A stretch of 64,000 bases of DNA from Bryobacter aggregatus MPL3 (GTDB lineage Bacteria; Acidobacteriota; Terriglobia; Bryobacterales; Bryobacteraceae), in contig NZ_JNIF01000003.1 in the NCBI RefSeq assembly GCF_000702445.1, positions 2,728,001 through 2,792,000 of the forward strand, read 5' to 3'. The notes beneath the pieces were generated by a model. It saw only the letters and a program-made list of their open reading frames with translations. It ran no database searches and was not told the origin of the DNA. The position numbers and the translations under genes were made by a program. This document shows, piece by piece, positions 38,122-46,095 of the stretch. How positions within the stretch are numbered: the stretch's first letter is position 1; every line of letters starts with the position of its first letter.

Positions 38122-40653
38122 ATGAAGTGGGTGTTTTCAGCCGCGTTTTTGTTGCTTGCGGCGCCTGGGAGCGCGGGGGTTGAGGACGATGCGCGCCGGG
38201 TGCTGGCCGCGAAGTGTCTGGCTTGTCATGGGCAGGCCGCGATGGGCGGTTTGCGCCTCGATTCGGCAGCAGGATTGCGGAAGGGTGGCAAGTCTGGGAA
38301 GCCTGCTACCGAGATGCTGCTGCGCGCGGTGCGCGGCGGCGGGGATGGGGTGAAGGCGATGCCTCCGGGTGGGGCTTTGCAAGCAGATGAGCTTGCGGCT
38401 TTAGCGGCTTGGGTTGCGGCTGGGGCTGTGCTGCCGGACGCTGGCAGCGAGCATTGGTCGTGGCAGGAGTTGAAGCCGGTCGCAAATGGCGTGAGTGTCG
38501 ATTCGATTGTGGCGAAGAGCCTGGCTGCGAAGGGCTTGGTTGGGAATGCCGCGGCCGATCGACGGACTTTGATTCGACGGCTGTACTTCGATCTGGTGGG
38601 TTTGCCTCCGACCGAGCAGCAGTTTGCCCGGGCCTTTGGAGATCGTAGGCCGGACTGGGCGGCGCGGCTGGTGGATGAGTTGCTCGCTTCTCCGCACTAT
38701 GGCGAGCAGTGGGGGCGGCATTGGCTCGATATCGCTCGCTATGGCGAGGACGATTTTAGCGGTACGGAGAAGAAGCCCTATCCGAATGCCTGGCGTTATC
38801 GCGACTGGGTGGTGCAGGCGGTGAATCGCAATCTGCCTTATGACCGGTTTCTAAAGGCTCAGATTGCAGGAGATTTATTGGGCGATCCAGGTGGCACGGG
38901 CTTAATGGGGTTGGGGCCCTGGTATTACGGTATCTCGCAGCCTCCGCAAGCCAGGGCCGATGAGCGGCATGATCGGGTGGACGTGGTGAGTCGCGGGATG
39001 TTGGGCGTGACGCTGGCTTGCGCGCGGTGTCATGACCACAAGTATGATCCACTGAGCCAGAAAGACTACTATGCGCTGTCGGGCGTCTTTGCGAGCAGTA
39101 AGTATCAGGAGTATCCGCTGGTGTCTGCGGCTGTGGCGGAGGCCTGGAAGGCTCAGAAGAAGCAACTGGATGGGGCAGAGAAGGAACTGAAGGACTTTCT
39201 CGATCGCCAGGCCGACGGGTTGCGTGAAGTGTATGGTCGCGTGATGTCGCGCTATCTGCTGGCGACGCTGGGGGGATCGATTGCGGGGCTGGATGAGGAG
39301 TTGGTCAAGCGGTGGACCGCTTATCTGAAGAAGCCGGATGAGTTTCATCCGTTTTTGAAGGCGTGGTTTGCTGCGCCCAATGCTGCGAGCGCACAAGAGT
39401 TTGAGTCGCGCATGTTGGCGATCCTATTTGAGAAGCGGAAGCTGGACGAGGAGAATCGGGTGCTGGTGGAGGAGGCAATGAAGGTGGCTCCGAAGCCGAA
39501 GCGTACGATTGTCCTGCCCTTTGGATATCGCAGTGACGAGGACTTCAATCCGGGCGCCGATGTGCCGTCGAAGTCGCTGGATCGGGATCGCTATGTGGCC
39601 TTCAACCGGGTGTTTCTCGAGACTGCTGCGCCGTTGCGCTTTGCGCCGGAGATGACGGCGCGACTGCTGCCTGCGAGTGCGCGGGCCGAGCATGAGCGAT
39701 TGAAGCGGCTTCGGGATGAGCGGAAGGCGGCGTTGCCGGCGCAGTATGGATATGTCGATGGGACCGCGGAGTTTGAGCCGATCGATCTGCCTCTCGATGT
39801 ACGTGGGAATCCGACAGATCCGGGGGATCTGGTGCCGCGCCGTTTTCCGTTGGTGTTGAGTGGCGGCAAGGAGTTGCCTCTGCGTAAGGGCAGTGGCCGG
39901 TTGGAGTTGGCAGAGGCTGTTGTGAAGCATCCGCTGGCCGCGCGCGTTGCGGTGAACCGGATCTGGATGCATTTGTTCGGCGAGGGAATTGTTCGCACGC
40001 CTTCAAACTTCGGACTGGTGGGCGACAGGCCGGGGAATCCGGAATTGCTTGAATATCTGGCGGGACGCTTTGTGGCCCTGCGCATGGATCAGAAGGCGAT
40101 GATTCGCGAGATTGTGCTGAGTGAGGTCTATCAGCGGAATTCTGATCGGAATGCTGCCGCGGAGAAGCTCGATGGCGAGAATCGTTTGTGGTGGCGGCAG
40201 AACCGGAAGCGTCTGGCGGCGGAGCCTTTGCGCGATGCGCTGCTGGCAGCGTCCGGGCATCTCGATCGTCAGGTGGGCGGGGAAAGCGCGGAGTTGAGTC
40301 CCGCATTTGCACGGCGTACGCTCTATGCAAAGGTGGGGCGCTTCCAGGCGGAAGAGACCTTGTCGTTGTTTGATCTGCCGAGTGCGTCCGTCACTTGCGA
40401 GCAACGTGTGGTGACAAATGTGCCGTTGCAGAAGCTGTTCTTCTTGAATTCGGAGATTGTGGCGCGTGAGTCCGAGGGATTAGGTTTGTTGCTGGAGAAG
40501 AGAGGGCTGGATCGTGGGTATCAGCGCGTGTTTCAGCGTGCGCCGAGTGCATCGGAGATGCGTGCGGCGAAAGAGTTTCGAAAGAGTGGCGGAAGCTGGA
40601 AGCAGTTTGCGCAGGTATTGCTGAGTACGAATGAGTTTGCCTATGTCGACTAA
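38122..40653 (+). CDS. PSD1/planctomycete cytochrome C domain protein (DUF1549-DUF1553)
   Basis: 843 residues. Signal peptide (about 1-18); a cytochrome-c-like PSCyt1 domain with CLACH (32-36) and MPPGG as likely Met ligand; a DUF1549/PSCyt2 region (about 130-330) with YGEQWGRHWLDIARY and a second CARCHDHKYDP; then a DUF1553/PSD1 region (about 560-820). Proteins of this type always pair with DUF1501 genes and are thought to be secreted redox-linked enzymes, but no reaction has been proven as far as I know. The gene overlaps the DUF1501 gene by 11 nt. No Shine-Dalgarno; TATGCT lies 9 nt before the ATG. Confidence 0.9.
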   Translation: MKWVFSAAFLLLAAPGSAGVEDDARRVLAAKCLACHGQAAMGGLRLDSAAGLRKGGKSGKPATEMLLRAVRGGGDGVKAMPPGGALQADELAALAAWVAAGAVLPDAGSEHWSWQELKPVANGVSVDSIVAKSLAAKGLVGNAAADRRTLIRRLYFDLVGLPPTEQQFARAFGDRRPDWAARLVDELLASPHYGEQWGRHWLDIARYGEDDFSGTEKKPYPNAWRYRDWVVQAVNRNLPYDRFLKAQIAGDLLGDPGGTGLMGLGPWYYGISQPPQARADERHDRVDVVSRGMLGVTLACARCHDHKYDPLSQKDYYALSGVFASSKYQEYPLVSAAVAEAWKAQKKQLDGAEKELKDFLDRQADGLREVYGRVMSRYLLATLGGSIAGLDEELVKRWTAYLKKPDEFHPFLKAWFAAPNAASAQEFESRMLAILFEKRKLDEENRVLVEEAMKVAPKPKRTIVLPFGYRSDEDFNPGADVPSKSLDRDRYVAFNRVFLETAAPLRFAPEMTARLLPASARAEHERLKRLRDERKAALPAQYGYVDGTAEFEPIDLPLDVRGNPTDPGDLVPRRFPLVLSGGKELPLRKGSGRLELAEAVVKHPLAARVAVNRIWMHLFGEGIVRTPSNFGLVGDRPGNPELLEYLAGRFVALRMDQKAMIREIVLSEVYQRNSDRNAAAEKLDGENRLWWRQNRKRLAAEPLRDALLAASGHLDRQVGGESAELSPAFARRTLYAKVGRFQAEETLSLFDLPSASVTCEQRVVTNVPLQKLFFLNSEIVARESEGLGLLLEKRGLDRGYQRVFQRAPSASEMRAAKEFRKSGGSWKQFAQVLLSTNEFAYVD

Positions 40654-42031
40654 GGGATTCGATTTTCATCAGGCCGAGGTGAGCAGTCGCTGGACGCGGC
40701 GGGAAGCGCTGACGCGCATGGCGGGTGGCTTTGGCGCACTTGGACTTGCGGGAACGTTGCAGGCGGCTCCGCATTTTCCGGCGAAGGCGAAGCGCATCAT
40801 CTACATCGTGCTGAACGGTGGCATGTCGCAGGTGGATACCTTTGACCCGAAGCCGATGTTGACGAAGTACGATGGCAAGCCGATGCCGGGTGGCGCTCCG
40901 AAGACCGAGCGTGCGACAGGGACTCTAATGGGGTCGCCATTTGCATTCCAGCGCAAGTCGTCCTGCGGCACTGAGGTGTCGGAGATCTTTCCGCGGCTGG
41001 GGACGCTGATGGATGAGTGCTGCGTGATTCGCTCGATGCACACCGATGTGCCGAACCATGAGCCGTCGCTGTTCATGATCAATTGCGGCGCGATCCAGCC
41101 GGGTAGACCGAGTCTGGGGAGTTGGCTGATGTATGGGCTGGGGACGGAAAATCAGAATCTGCCGGGCTTTGTGGTGCTGTGTCCGGGAGTGCCTGTGGTG
41201 GGCCCACCGCTGTGGTCGAGTGCTTTTTTGCCAGCGGTGTTTCAGGGGACATTTCTCAAGAACAATAAGACCGATCCCTTCGAGTTGATTCGCGATATCA
41301 AGCCGCAGGCCGAGCCAAAAGCGCAGCGGCGGCAACTGGATTTATTGAAGCGATTGAATGAGGAACATCTGGCGAAGCGGGCAGGGGATTCGCAGTTGGA
41401 GGCGTCGATCTCCGCGATGGAGACTGCGTTCCGGATGCAGACGGAGGCGCCCGATGCCTTTGATGTGCGTAAGGAGTCTGAGGCGACGCGGGCTCGCTAT
41501 GGCGACAGTGATTTTGGACGGAGTTGTCTGATGGCGCGCCGCTTGGTGGAGCGCGGCGTACGGATGGTGCAGATTTACTTTGGCAACAGCCAGCCTTGGG
41601 ATAGTCATGAAGATATCCAGTCGCACAAGAGACTGGCGGCGACGACGGACCCGGGCGTTGCTTCCCTGCTCGAAGACTTGAAGCAGCGAGGCTTGTTGCA
41701 GGACACGCTTGTTGTGTTGGGCACGGAGTTTGGCCGGACGCCGGCCGTCGAGACGGGGTCGATTACGAAGGTCCACAATGGCCGCGATCACAATTCGCTC
41801 GGCTTTAGCGTGGTGCTGGCAGGCGGGGGCGTGAAGGGCGGAATCACTTACGGCGCGACAGACGAGTTCGGCTATCGCGCCGTGGAGAAGCGCTGCTACA
41901 ACCACGACCTGAACGCGACGATCCTACACCTGATGGGCATTGACCACACGGCGCTGACTTACAGCTACAGTGGCCGGAACTTCCGGCTGACGGATGTCGC
42001 AGGCGAGGTGGTTCGCGAGGTGATTGCTTAG
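40643..42031 (+). CDS. DUF1501 domain protein, partner of the PSD1 gene, Tat-like leader
   Basis: 462 residues from the ATG at 40643 (an in-frame ATG at 40631 would give 4 more). The N-terminus has TRREALTRMAGGFGALGLAG, a Tat-type leader. The core is sulfatase/alkaline-phosphatase-like: IVLNGGMSQVDTFDPKP near the start, NHEPS, and DTLVVLGTEFGRTP followed by GRDHN near the end. DUF1501 proteins are usually encoded right after PSD1 genes and are expected to act together in the periplasm. The stop interlocks with that of the opposing enolase-superfamily gene (TTAG, 42028-42031). Confidence 0.9.
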   Translation: MSTKGFDFHQAEVSSRWTRREALTRMAGGFGALGLAGTLQAAPHFPAKAKRIIYIVLNGGMSQVDTFDPKPMLTKYDGKPMPGGAPKTERATGTLMGSPFAFQRKSSCGTEVSEIFPRLGTLMDECCVIRSMHTDVPNHEPSLFMINCGAIQPGRPSLGSWLMYGLGTENQNLPGFVVLCPGVPVVGPPLWSSAFLPAVFQGTFLKNNKTDPFELIRDIKPQAEPKAQRRQLDLLKRLNEEHLAKRAGDSQLEASISAMETAFRMQTEAPDAFDVRKESEATRARYGDSDFGRSCLMARRLVERGVRMVQIYFGNSQPWDSHEDIQSHKRLAATTDPGVASLLEDLKQRGLLQDTLVVLGTEFGRTPAVETGSITKVHNGRDHNSLGFSVVLAGGGVKGGITYGATDEFGYRAVEKRCYNHDLNATILHLMGIDHTALTYSYSGRNFRLTDVAGEVVREVIA

Positions 42032-43275
42032 CCCCACCAGACTTCGCCGGGCGCTAAGTGCGCCTTGGCGACATCGGGATTGATGTCGACGCCGTAGCCG
42101 GGCTTGTTGGTGATGGTGTGATAGCCGTCCTTGAGGATGGGCGCGTCGCTGATGACCAGGTCCTGCCACCAATCGATGTACTTCGCCAGTTCATGGACGC
42201 GGAAGGAACGCATGGAGGCGGCAGCGTGCGCCGAGGCGATGGTGCCGAGCGGGCTGGCTGGGTTGTGCGCGGCGGTCCAGATGTAATAGAGGTCGGCGTG
42301 GTCGTGGATGCGCTTCGATTCGAGGAGGCCGCCGGACTTGGGGATGTCGATGTGGACACCGCTGGTGGCCTGCAACTCGACGAGCTTGCGGAAGCCGTGA
42401 CGGCCGTAGAGATTCTCCCCCGTGCAGACCGGGATGTTGACGGCATGGGTGACGCGGGCCATCGCTTCGGGGTTGTCGGGAGGAACCGGGTCTTCGATCC
42501 ACATCGGGTTTACCGGCTCGATCGCCTTGGCCATGTTGATCGCGTCCTGGACGTCGTAGCGCCAGTGGGCTTCGATGGCGAAGTCGGGCTCGGGGCCGAG
42601 GAATTCGCGAACCCACTCCATGCTTTGCGCGATGCGGCGCAGATCCCTGCGGGTGAGGTTGCGGAGGTAGGGGTCGTGGCCGGTTTCCTTGAAGTCGGGG
42701 TCGGCGGCGATGGGGACGCCGTCGCCTTGGAATTTGTAAGCGGTGAAGCCGAATTTGTCGGCTTTGGCTTGGGCGATGTAGTCGCGGTAGGCGCTCTTGT
42801 CGTCGTAAGGTTTGATGACTTGGTGGGTGCGGTAGAAGCGCACGCGGTCGCGGAACTTGCCGCCAAGGAGGTTGACGGCGGGGGTGTCGAGGAGACGACC
42901 GGCGAGATCCCAGAGTGCGATTTCGACGCCGCTGGCGGCTGTGACGGTGACGCCGCCGATCGCGCCCGCGCCCGCGCTGCGCATGAGCATCTTGGTATAG
43001 AGGCGGTCGACGTTGAGCGGGTCTTCGCCGATGAGGAGAGGTTTCAGTTGGGTGAGGATGAGGTCTTTGACGCCGGGGCCCCAGTAGGCTTCACCAATGC
43101 CCGAGATGCCTGCGTCGGTTTCGATTTTGACAAGGTTCCAGTCCCAGGTGCCGCGGACGATCATGACCTTGATGTCGGTGATTTTGACTTTGCCTTTGTG
43201 CGGGGCGGCGAGGGTGTGGAGGGGGAGGACGGCTGCGGCTGCGGAGGCCGCGAGGAAATTACGACGCGAGATCAT
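42028..43275 (-). CDS. Mandelate racemase/muconate lactonizing (enolase superfamily) enzyme, Tat-like leader
   Basis: 415 residues. Leader SRRNFLAASAAAAVLP suggests Tat export. Enolase-superfamily metal ligands are likely in FAIEAHW, WIEDP and CTGEN; a general-base His is in AAHNPASP. Such enzymes dehydrate or epimerise sugar acids. The substrate cannot be read from sequence. There is no Shine-Dalgarno, but TAGAAT lies exactly 7 nt before the ATG (43283-43288 on the minus strand), so a leaderless mRNA is likely. Convergent with DUF1501, divergent from the toxin-antitoxin pair. Confidence 0.88.
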   Translation of the reverse strand: MISRRNFLAASAAAAVLPLHTLAAPHKGKVKITDIKVMIVRGTWDWNLVKIETDAGISGIGEAYWGPGVKDLILTQLKPLLIGEDPLNVDRLYTKMLMRSAGAGAIGGVTVTAASGVEIALWDLAGRLLDTPAVNLLGGKFRDRVRFYRTHQVIKPYDDKSAYRDYIAQAKADKFGFTAYKFQGDGVPIAADPDFKETGHDPYLRNLTRRDLRRIAQSMEWVREFLGPEPDFAIEAHWRYDVQDAINMAKAIEPVNPMWIEDPVPPDNPEAMARVTHAVNIPVCTGENLYGRHGFRKLVELQATSGVHIDIPKSGGLLESKRIHDHADLYYIWTAAHNPASPLGTIASAHAAASMRSFRVHELAKYIDWWQDLVISDAPILKDGYHTITNKPGYGVDINPDVAKAHLAPGEVWWG

Positions 43276-43282
43276 GGTGGGG

Positions 43283-43288
43283 ATTCTA
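43283..43288 (-). promoter_or_regulatory. -10 box for the enolase-superfamily gene, leaderless spacing
   Basis: TAGAAT on the minus strand, 7 nt before the ATG at 43275. No convincing -35 at the standard distance. Confidence 0.5.
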
Positions 43289-43312
43289 TCGCAGGGGCCG
43301 TTGTCACGCTGC

Positions 43313-43340
43313 TTTTCACCCTTACTTCGGGCGCTAGAAT
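43313..43340 (+). promoter_or_regulatory. Promoter of the toxin-antitoxin pair, leaderless spacing
   Basis: TTTTCA (43313-43318), 16-bp spacer, TAGAAT (43335-43340), then 6 nt to the GTG start. A purine run (GAGGG) lies in the 6-nt gap but is too close to serve as a normal ribosome site. Confidence 0.5.
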
Positions 43341-43346
43341 GAGGGT

Positions 43347-43556
43347 GTGACTGAAGTTGAAATCCAAGTCGTGTCCAACGAAGCGGGTGAAACCACGGCG
43401 GTCATCGTCCCGATTGCTCTTTGGAAAGAGATTGAGTCGGAGCGGGAGACTGCGTATCTGTTGCGGTCCGAGACGATGCGAAAGCGGTTGCTGGCCGCAA
43501 AGGAACGTGGAAACGGCGTGTCGCTTGACGACGTCGTTTCGAAATTGGCCCTGTGA
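43347..43556 (+). CDS. YefM/Phd-type antitoxin, short
   Basis: 69 residues, shorter than typical YefM (about 80-90). The part VPIALWKEIESERETAYLLR followed by MRKRLLAA matches the YefM toxin-binding half (...ETAYLLRSP....RLLEA). The N-terminal DNA-binding half is present only as about 20 residues, so autoregulation may be weak or altered. The GTG start fits the promoter spacing upstream. Its TGA overlaps the toxin start as GTGA (43553-43556), the classical coupled order antitoxin-toxin. Likely role: binds and neutralises the YoeB-like toxin. Confidence 0.8.
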   Translation: MTEVEIQVVSNEAGETTAVIVPIALWKEIESERETAYLLRSETMRKRLLAAKERGNGVSLDDVVSKLAL

Positions 43557-43810
43557 GGGGTGTGGAGTTCGACGCCGATGCCTTCGACGACTTGGCATGG
43601 TGGGCAGAACAGAATCGGGCTCAAGCGATCCGTATTGTTCGGCTGGTTCGGGACACCCAACGAGATCCATTTAACGGCATTGGAAAGCCAGAGTCGCTGA
43701 AGAATGAGCTCGCGGGTTGCTGGTCGCGACGTATCGATCAGGAGCATCGACTGATTTATCAGGTGTTGTCAGACAAGATTCGGATTCTCTCCTGTCGCTA
43801 TCACTACTAG
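43553..43810 (+). CDS. yoeB: YoeB-family mRNA interferase toxin
   Basis: 85 residues. Nearly every YoeB hallmark is in place: PFNGIGKPESLK with Glu47, CWSRRIDQEHRLIY with Arg66, and the C-terminal CRYHY with His84 and Tyr85. These align, offset by one, with the catalytic Glu46, Arg65, His83 and Tyr84 of E. coli YoeB. The protein should cleave mRNA at the ribosomal A site. It starts with GTG inside the antitoxin stop. The downstream region shows decayed genes, suggesting an accessory island. Confidence 0.93.
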   Translation: MRGVEFDADAFDDLAWWAEQNRAQAIRIVRLVRDTQRDPFNGIGKPESLKNELAGCWSRRIDQEHRLIYQVLSDKIRILSCRYHY

Positions 43811-43867
43811 GGTTCGCTTGGATGAATTGCTAGACTCTCGCCCAATTTTCGAGAAGCTGATTAGCTT

Positions 43868-44181
43868 GTGACCATAGAAGGCTATCTCAGGGCCTATCCG
43901 CTTCAGCGGAGATGAAAAGTCTCCATGATGGGGATTTCCCTGTTGGTTGGGATCGCAAGCTTAGGGGCGATCTTCTATTCTGTTGGCGATTTCGATGCTG
44001 GGGCTTGGGAGGATCTCTACTTTGTGGTACGGATCTGTTTGATCGCAAGCCTTGGGTTCTTTCCTCTTTCTCGTTCTATGACGCACTCAGAAGCGGGGAT
44101 GCGGTCTGCCGGACGATTCGTCGGGGAGCCCTCGGCATCGAGTGGTCTGCCACGGGGCCGTGCGCGCTACCTGGACGGTGA
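43868..44181 (+). pseudogene. Decayed, internally deleted copy of the membrane protein at 44253
   Basis: From a GTG at 43868 the frame reads AYPLQRR, then a TGA (43913-43915), then KVSMMGISLLVGIASLGAIF and VVRICLIASL. This aligns with AYPRTYLVSRGWKVFLIGLS and MVGICLIFIAL of the intact gene next door; the TGA sits where the intact copy has Trp. In another frame the end reads SGDAVCRTIRRGALGIEWS then GPCALPGR and a stop, aligning with the intact C-terminus PGDAICLAFRSGALGIKW. So it is a former full copy with a nonsense change, a large internal deletion and a frame change. Confidence 0.82.
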
Positions 44182-44252
44182 CTTCTGGAGAGGCATCGCC
44201 AGATGCACGGAATCCATCGCACGAGACTCAGATAAGCTTGAGAATCTGCATT

Positions 44253-45449
44253 ATGGCCGCCTATCCCAGAACCTATCTTGTTTCGCGAGGATGGAAAGTA
44301 TTCCTCATCGGACTGTCTCTGTTGCTCGGGATCCCCAGCGTATTGGGGATGTTTTATTTTGGTGCGGGTCATCAGGGTGAGACAAAGAGCCAGATCCACC
44401 TTATGGTCGGGATCTGTTTGATCTTTATTGCCTTGTGCGCGTATCTCATCCTGACTACGCTGCGCTCGAAGATTGTCCTATTTGCCGACCGCATCGAAAT
44501 CCACGAACTGACCGTTACTCGCACCCTGCGGCGCGATGAAATTGCGGGTTGGCGTGTTGCCGCAAACGGGGCGCTGATCTTGGAGCGGAAGCAGCCCGTC
44601 GGCAAGATCGTCTCCACTGCCTTGCTCTACAATACGGATGCTGATTTTGACCTGTGGTTTGCTGAACTGGATAACTTGGACTTGAGAGACGAGGAATCCG
44701 CTCTCAATGAGATTGCCAACAATGACAGTCTCGGCAGTGATGAGCAGGAGCGCTTTCAGCACTTGGCTCAGGTGAAATGGCTAACACGTGTTTTGAACGT
44801 TCTGGGTGGCGTGCTGTTTGTTTGGGGGACGTTTCGTCCAACGCCGTACAGATTGGTGATCGTCCTCCTGCTGCTGGCGCCATGGCTGGCTGTGTTGGTG
44901 GCGTGGCGTTCCAGTGGGTTGATCCAGTTTGACGAGCGTCCGAACGATGTGAAACCAAGCATCTGGCTTCTTGCTGCATTTCCAATGCTTGCTCTTGTTC
45001 TTCGGGCCATATTGGACTACGAAACGGTTGGTTGGATCACACAAACCGTGGCCGCATTTTTGATCGGAGCCGTACTGTTCGCCGCACAAAAAGCTGCGCA
45101 TGCGGATCTTCGAGCCCATCGCTTTACCGCCGTCATATCGTTTTTCTTCGCCTTTCTTGCTTATGGCTATGGTGCTGCCCTTCATATCAACGCGCTCGCC
45201 GACTCCTCGGATATCCAGCAAACCCGCTATCTGCTCCGTGAGAAGTATGTCTCAAAAGGCAAGGTAATCAGATACCAGGTGCGGTTGAACAAAGCGCACA
45301 TGGATGCGCCGGAAGTGGGTTCCGCCGAAGTCACCCAATACTTCTACGACATGCTCAAACCCGGCGACGCCATCTGCCTTGCCTTCCGCTCCGGTGCTCT
45401 GGGCATTAAGTGGTTCTCGGCAGGGCCGTGCCCATTGAGCATGCAATAG
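44253..45449 (+). CDS. Membrane protein with bacterial PH-like domain, unknown function
   Basis: 398 residues from the ATG at 44253, chosen because homology with the broken copy begins there; the open frame extends upstream to 44142. Two N-terminal TM helices (about 15-36, 50-70), a PH-like beta domain (about 71-140, IVLFADRIEIHELTVTRTLR), a linker, about five further TM helices (168-300), and a roughly 100-residue outside tail ending GDAICLAFRSGALGIKWFSA. It lies between two toxin-antitoxin-like modules and beside its own pseudogene. The region looks less G+C-rich than its neighbours. I do not recognise a function. Confidence 0.75.
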   Translation: MAAYPRTYLVSRGWKVFLIGLSLLLGIPSVLGMFYFGAGHQGETKSQIHLMVGICLIFIALCAYLILTTLRSKIVLFADRIEIHELTVTRTLRRDEIAGWRVAANGALILERKQPVGKIVSTALLYNTDADFDLWFAELDNLDLRDEESALNEIANNDSLGSDEQERFQHLAQVKWLTRVLNVLGGVLFVWGTFRPTPYRLVIVLLLLAPWLAVLVAWRSSGLIQFDERPNDVKPSIWLLAAFPMLALVLRAILDYETVGWITQTVAAFLIGAVLFAAQKAAHADLRAHRFTAVISFFFAFLAYGYGAALHINALADSSDIQQTRYLLREKYVSKGKVIRYQVRLNKAHMDAPEVGSAEVTQYFYDMLKPGDAICLAFRSGALGIKWFSAGPCPLSMQ

Positions 45450-45621
45450 TACAACGTTCCCGTGTCTACGCGCCCGCCGGAACTGACGGCCAGCATCCGG
45501 ATCACAGACGATCCGGACGGAATCGAATGGGACCTTTAGTTTGCGTTTGCCGTACTCGGTTTCCAGATGGATCGCTCCGTCGTGAGTTGACACCCGATCC
45601 AGTGGGCCCTGCTGTCCGGAT
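45450..45621. other. Gap with no intact gene
   Basis: Minus-strand 45480-45593 can be read as a short stretch (HLETEYGKRKLKVPFDSVRI) that resembles a beta-strand motif in unrelated secreted proteins, but the frame runs on antisense to the membrane gene. Treated as a remnant at most. Confidence 0.4.
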
Positions 45622-45762
45622 ATGGGTCTGACTTCAGAGTCCTATCGCTACATCGTAAATCTCAGCAAGTCTCAGATCTACGAGTGCCTCGCCTATTATG
45701 AGGACCACCGTGGCCAGATTGACTTGCTGGTTGCTCGTCAGACCTCGCTAATTCTCAAGTGA
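45622..45762 (+). pseudogene. DUF433-like antitoxin, internally deleted
   Basis: 46 residues: MGLTSESYRYIV joined to NLSKSQIYECLAYYEDHRGQ and a short tail. Both ends look like DUF433 antitoxins (N-terminal T.ESYRYIV and C-terminal LS..Q...ALAYY.DH..EID), but the roughly 40 middle residues with the helix-turn-helix are gone. The end overlaps the next gene as GTGA (45759-45762), the usual layout for DUF433-DUF5615 pairs. It may be non-functional or may still bind its partner. Confidence 0.5.
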
Positions 45763-46070
45763 AAGTCCTGCTCGATCACGACGTTCCAGACGACCTGAGC
45801 TATTTGATCAAGCAACTCGGTCATGAAGTCACCCTGCTTCGAGATACTCTTCCCTGGGACTCTCCGGTTCTTCACTTTGCTCACGAGACGGGGCGCGTTC
45901 TACTGACCTGCAACCGGGACGACTTTTTACGGCTTGCAGAATCGTTGCCTCATCACGGCATTATTATCGTGATCCGCCGACGGACACGGGCGGACGAAAA
46001 GGTGGCGTTATTTAGTTTGCTCGAGCGAACTGGAGAGAGCGGCATCAACGGCAATATCAACTTCGCGTAG
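45759..46070 (+). CDS. DUF5615 (Mut7-C/PIN-like) putative toxin
   Basis: 103 residues. MKVLLDHDVPDDLSYLIKQL, TCNRDDF and GIIIVIRRR are the PIN-like acidic and core positions of DUF5615. Such proteins are usually encoded after a DUF433 antitoxin and are presumed RNases. The GTG start overlaps the stop of the deleted DUF433-like frame. An intact toxin-like gene beside a damaged antitoxin is odd. Convergent with the P5C dehydrogenase, 25 bp apart. Confidence 0.82.
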   Translation: MKVLLDHDVPDDLSYLIKQLGHEVTLLRDTLPWDSPVLHFAHETGRVLLTCNRDDFLRLAESLPHHGIIIVIRRRTRADEKVALFSLLERTGESGINGNINFA

Positions 46071-46095
46071 CGAGTAGATGCGGTGTTGGCCGTGG

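Noticed and set aside
42058-43350. A 430-codon frame antisense to the enolase-superfamily gene
   Set aside because: Shadow frame, Val/Asp/Gly-rich, while the opposite strand has clear catalytic motifs.
43913-43915. In-frame TGA in the first membrane-gene copy as a selenocysteine or read-through codon
   Set aside because: The intact copy has Trp there, the same copy has a large deletion and a frame change, and no SECIS-like hairpin was seen; decay is simpler.
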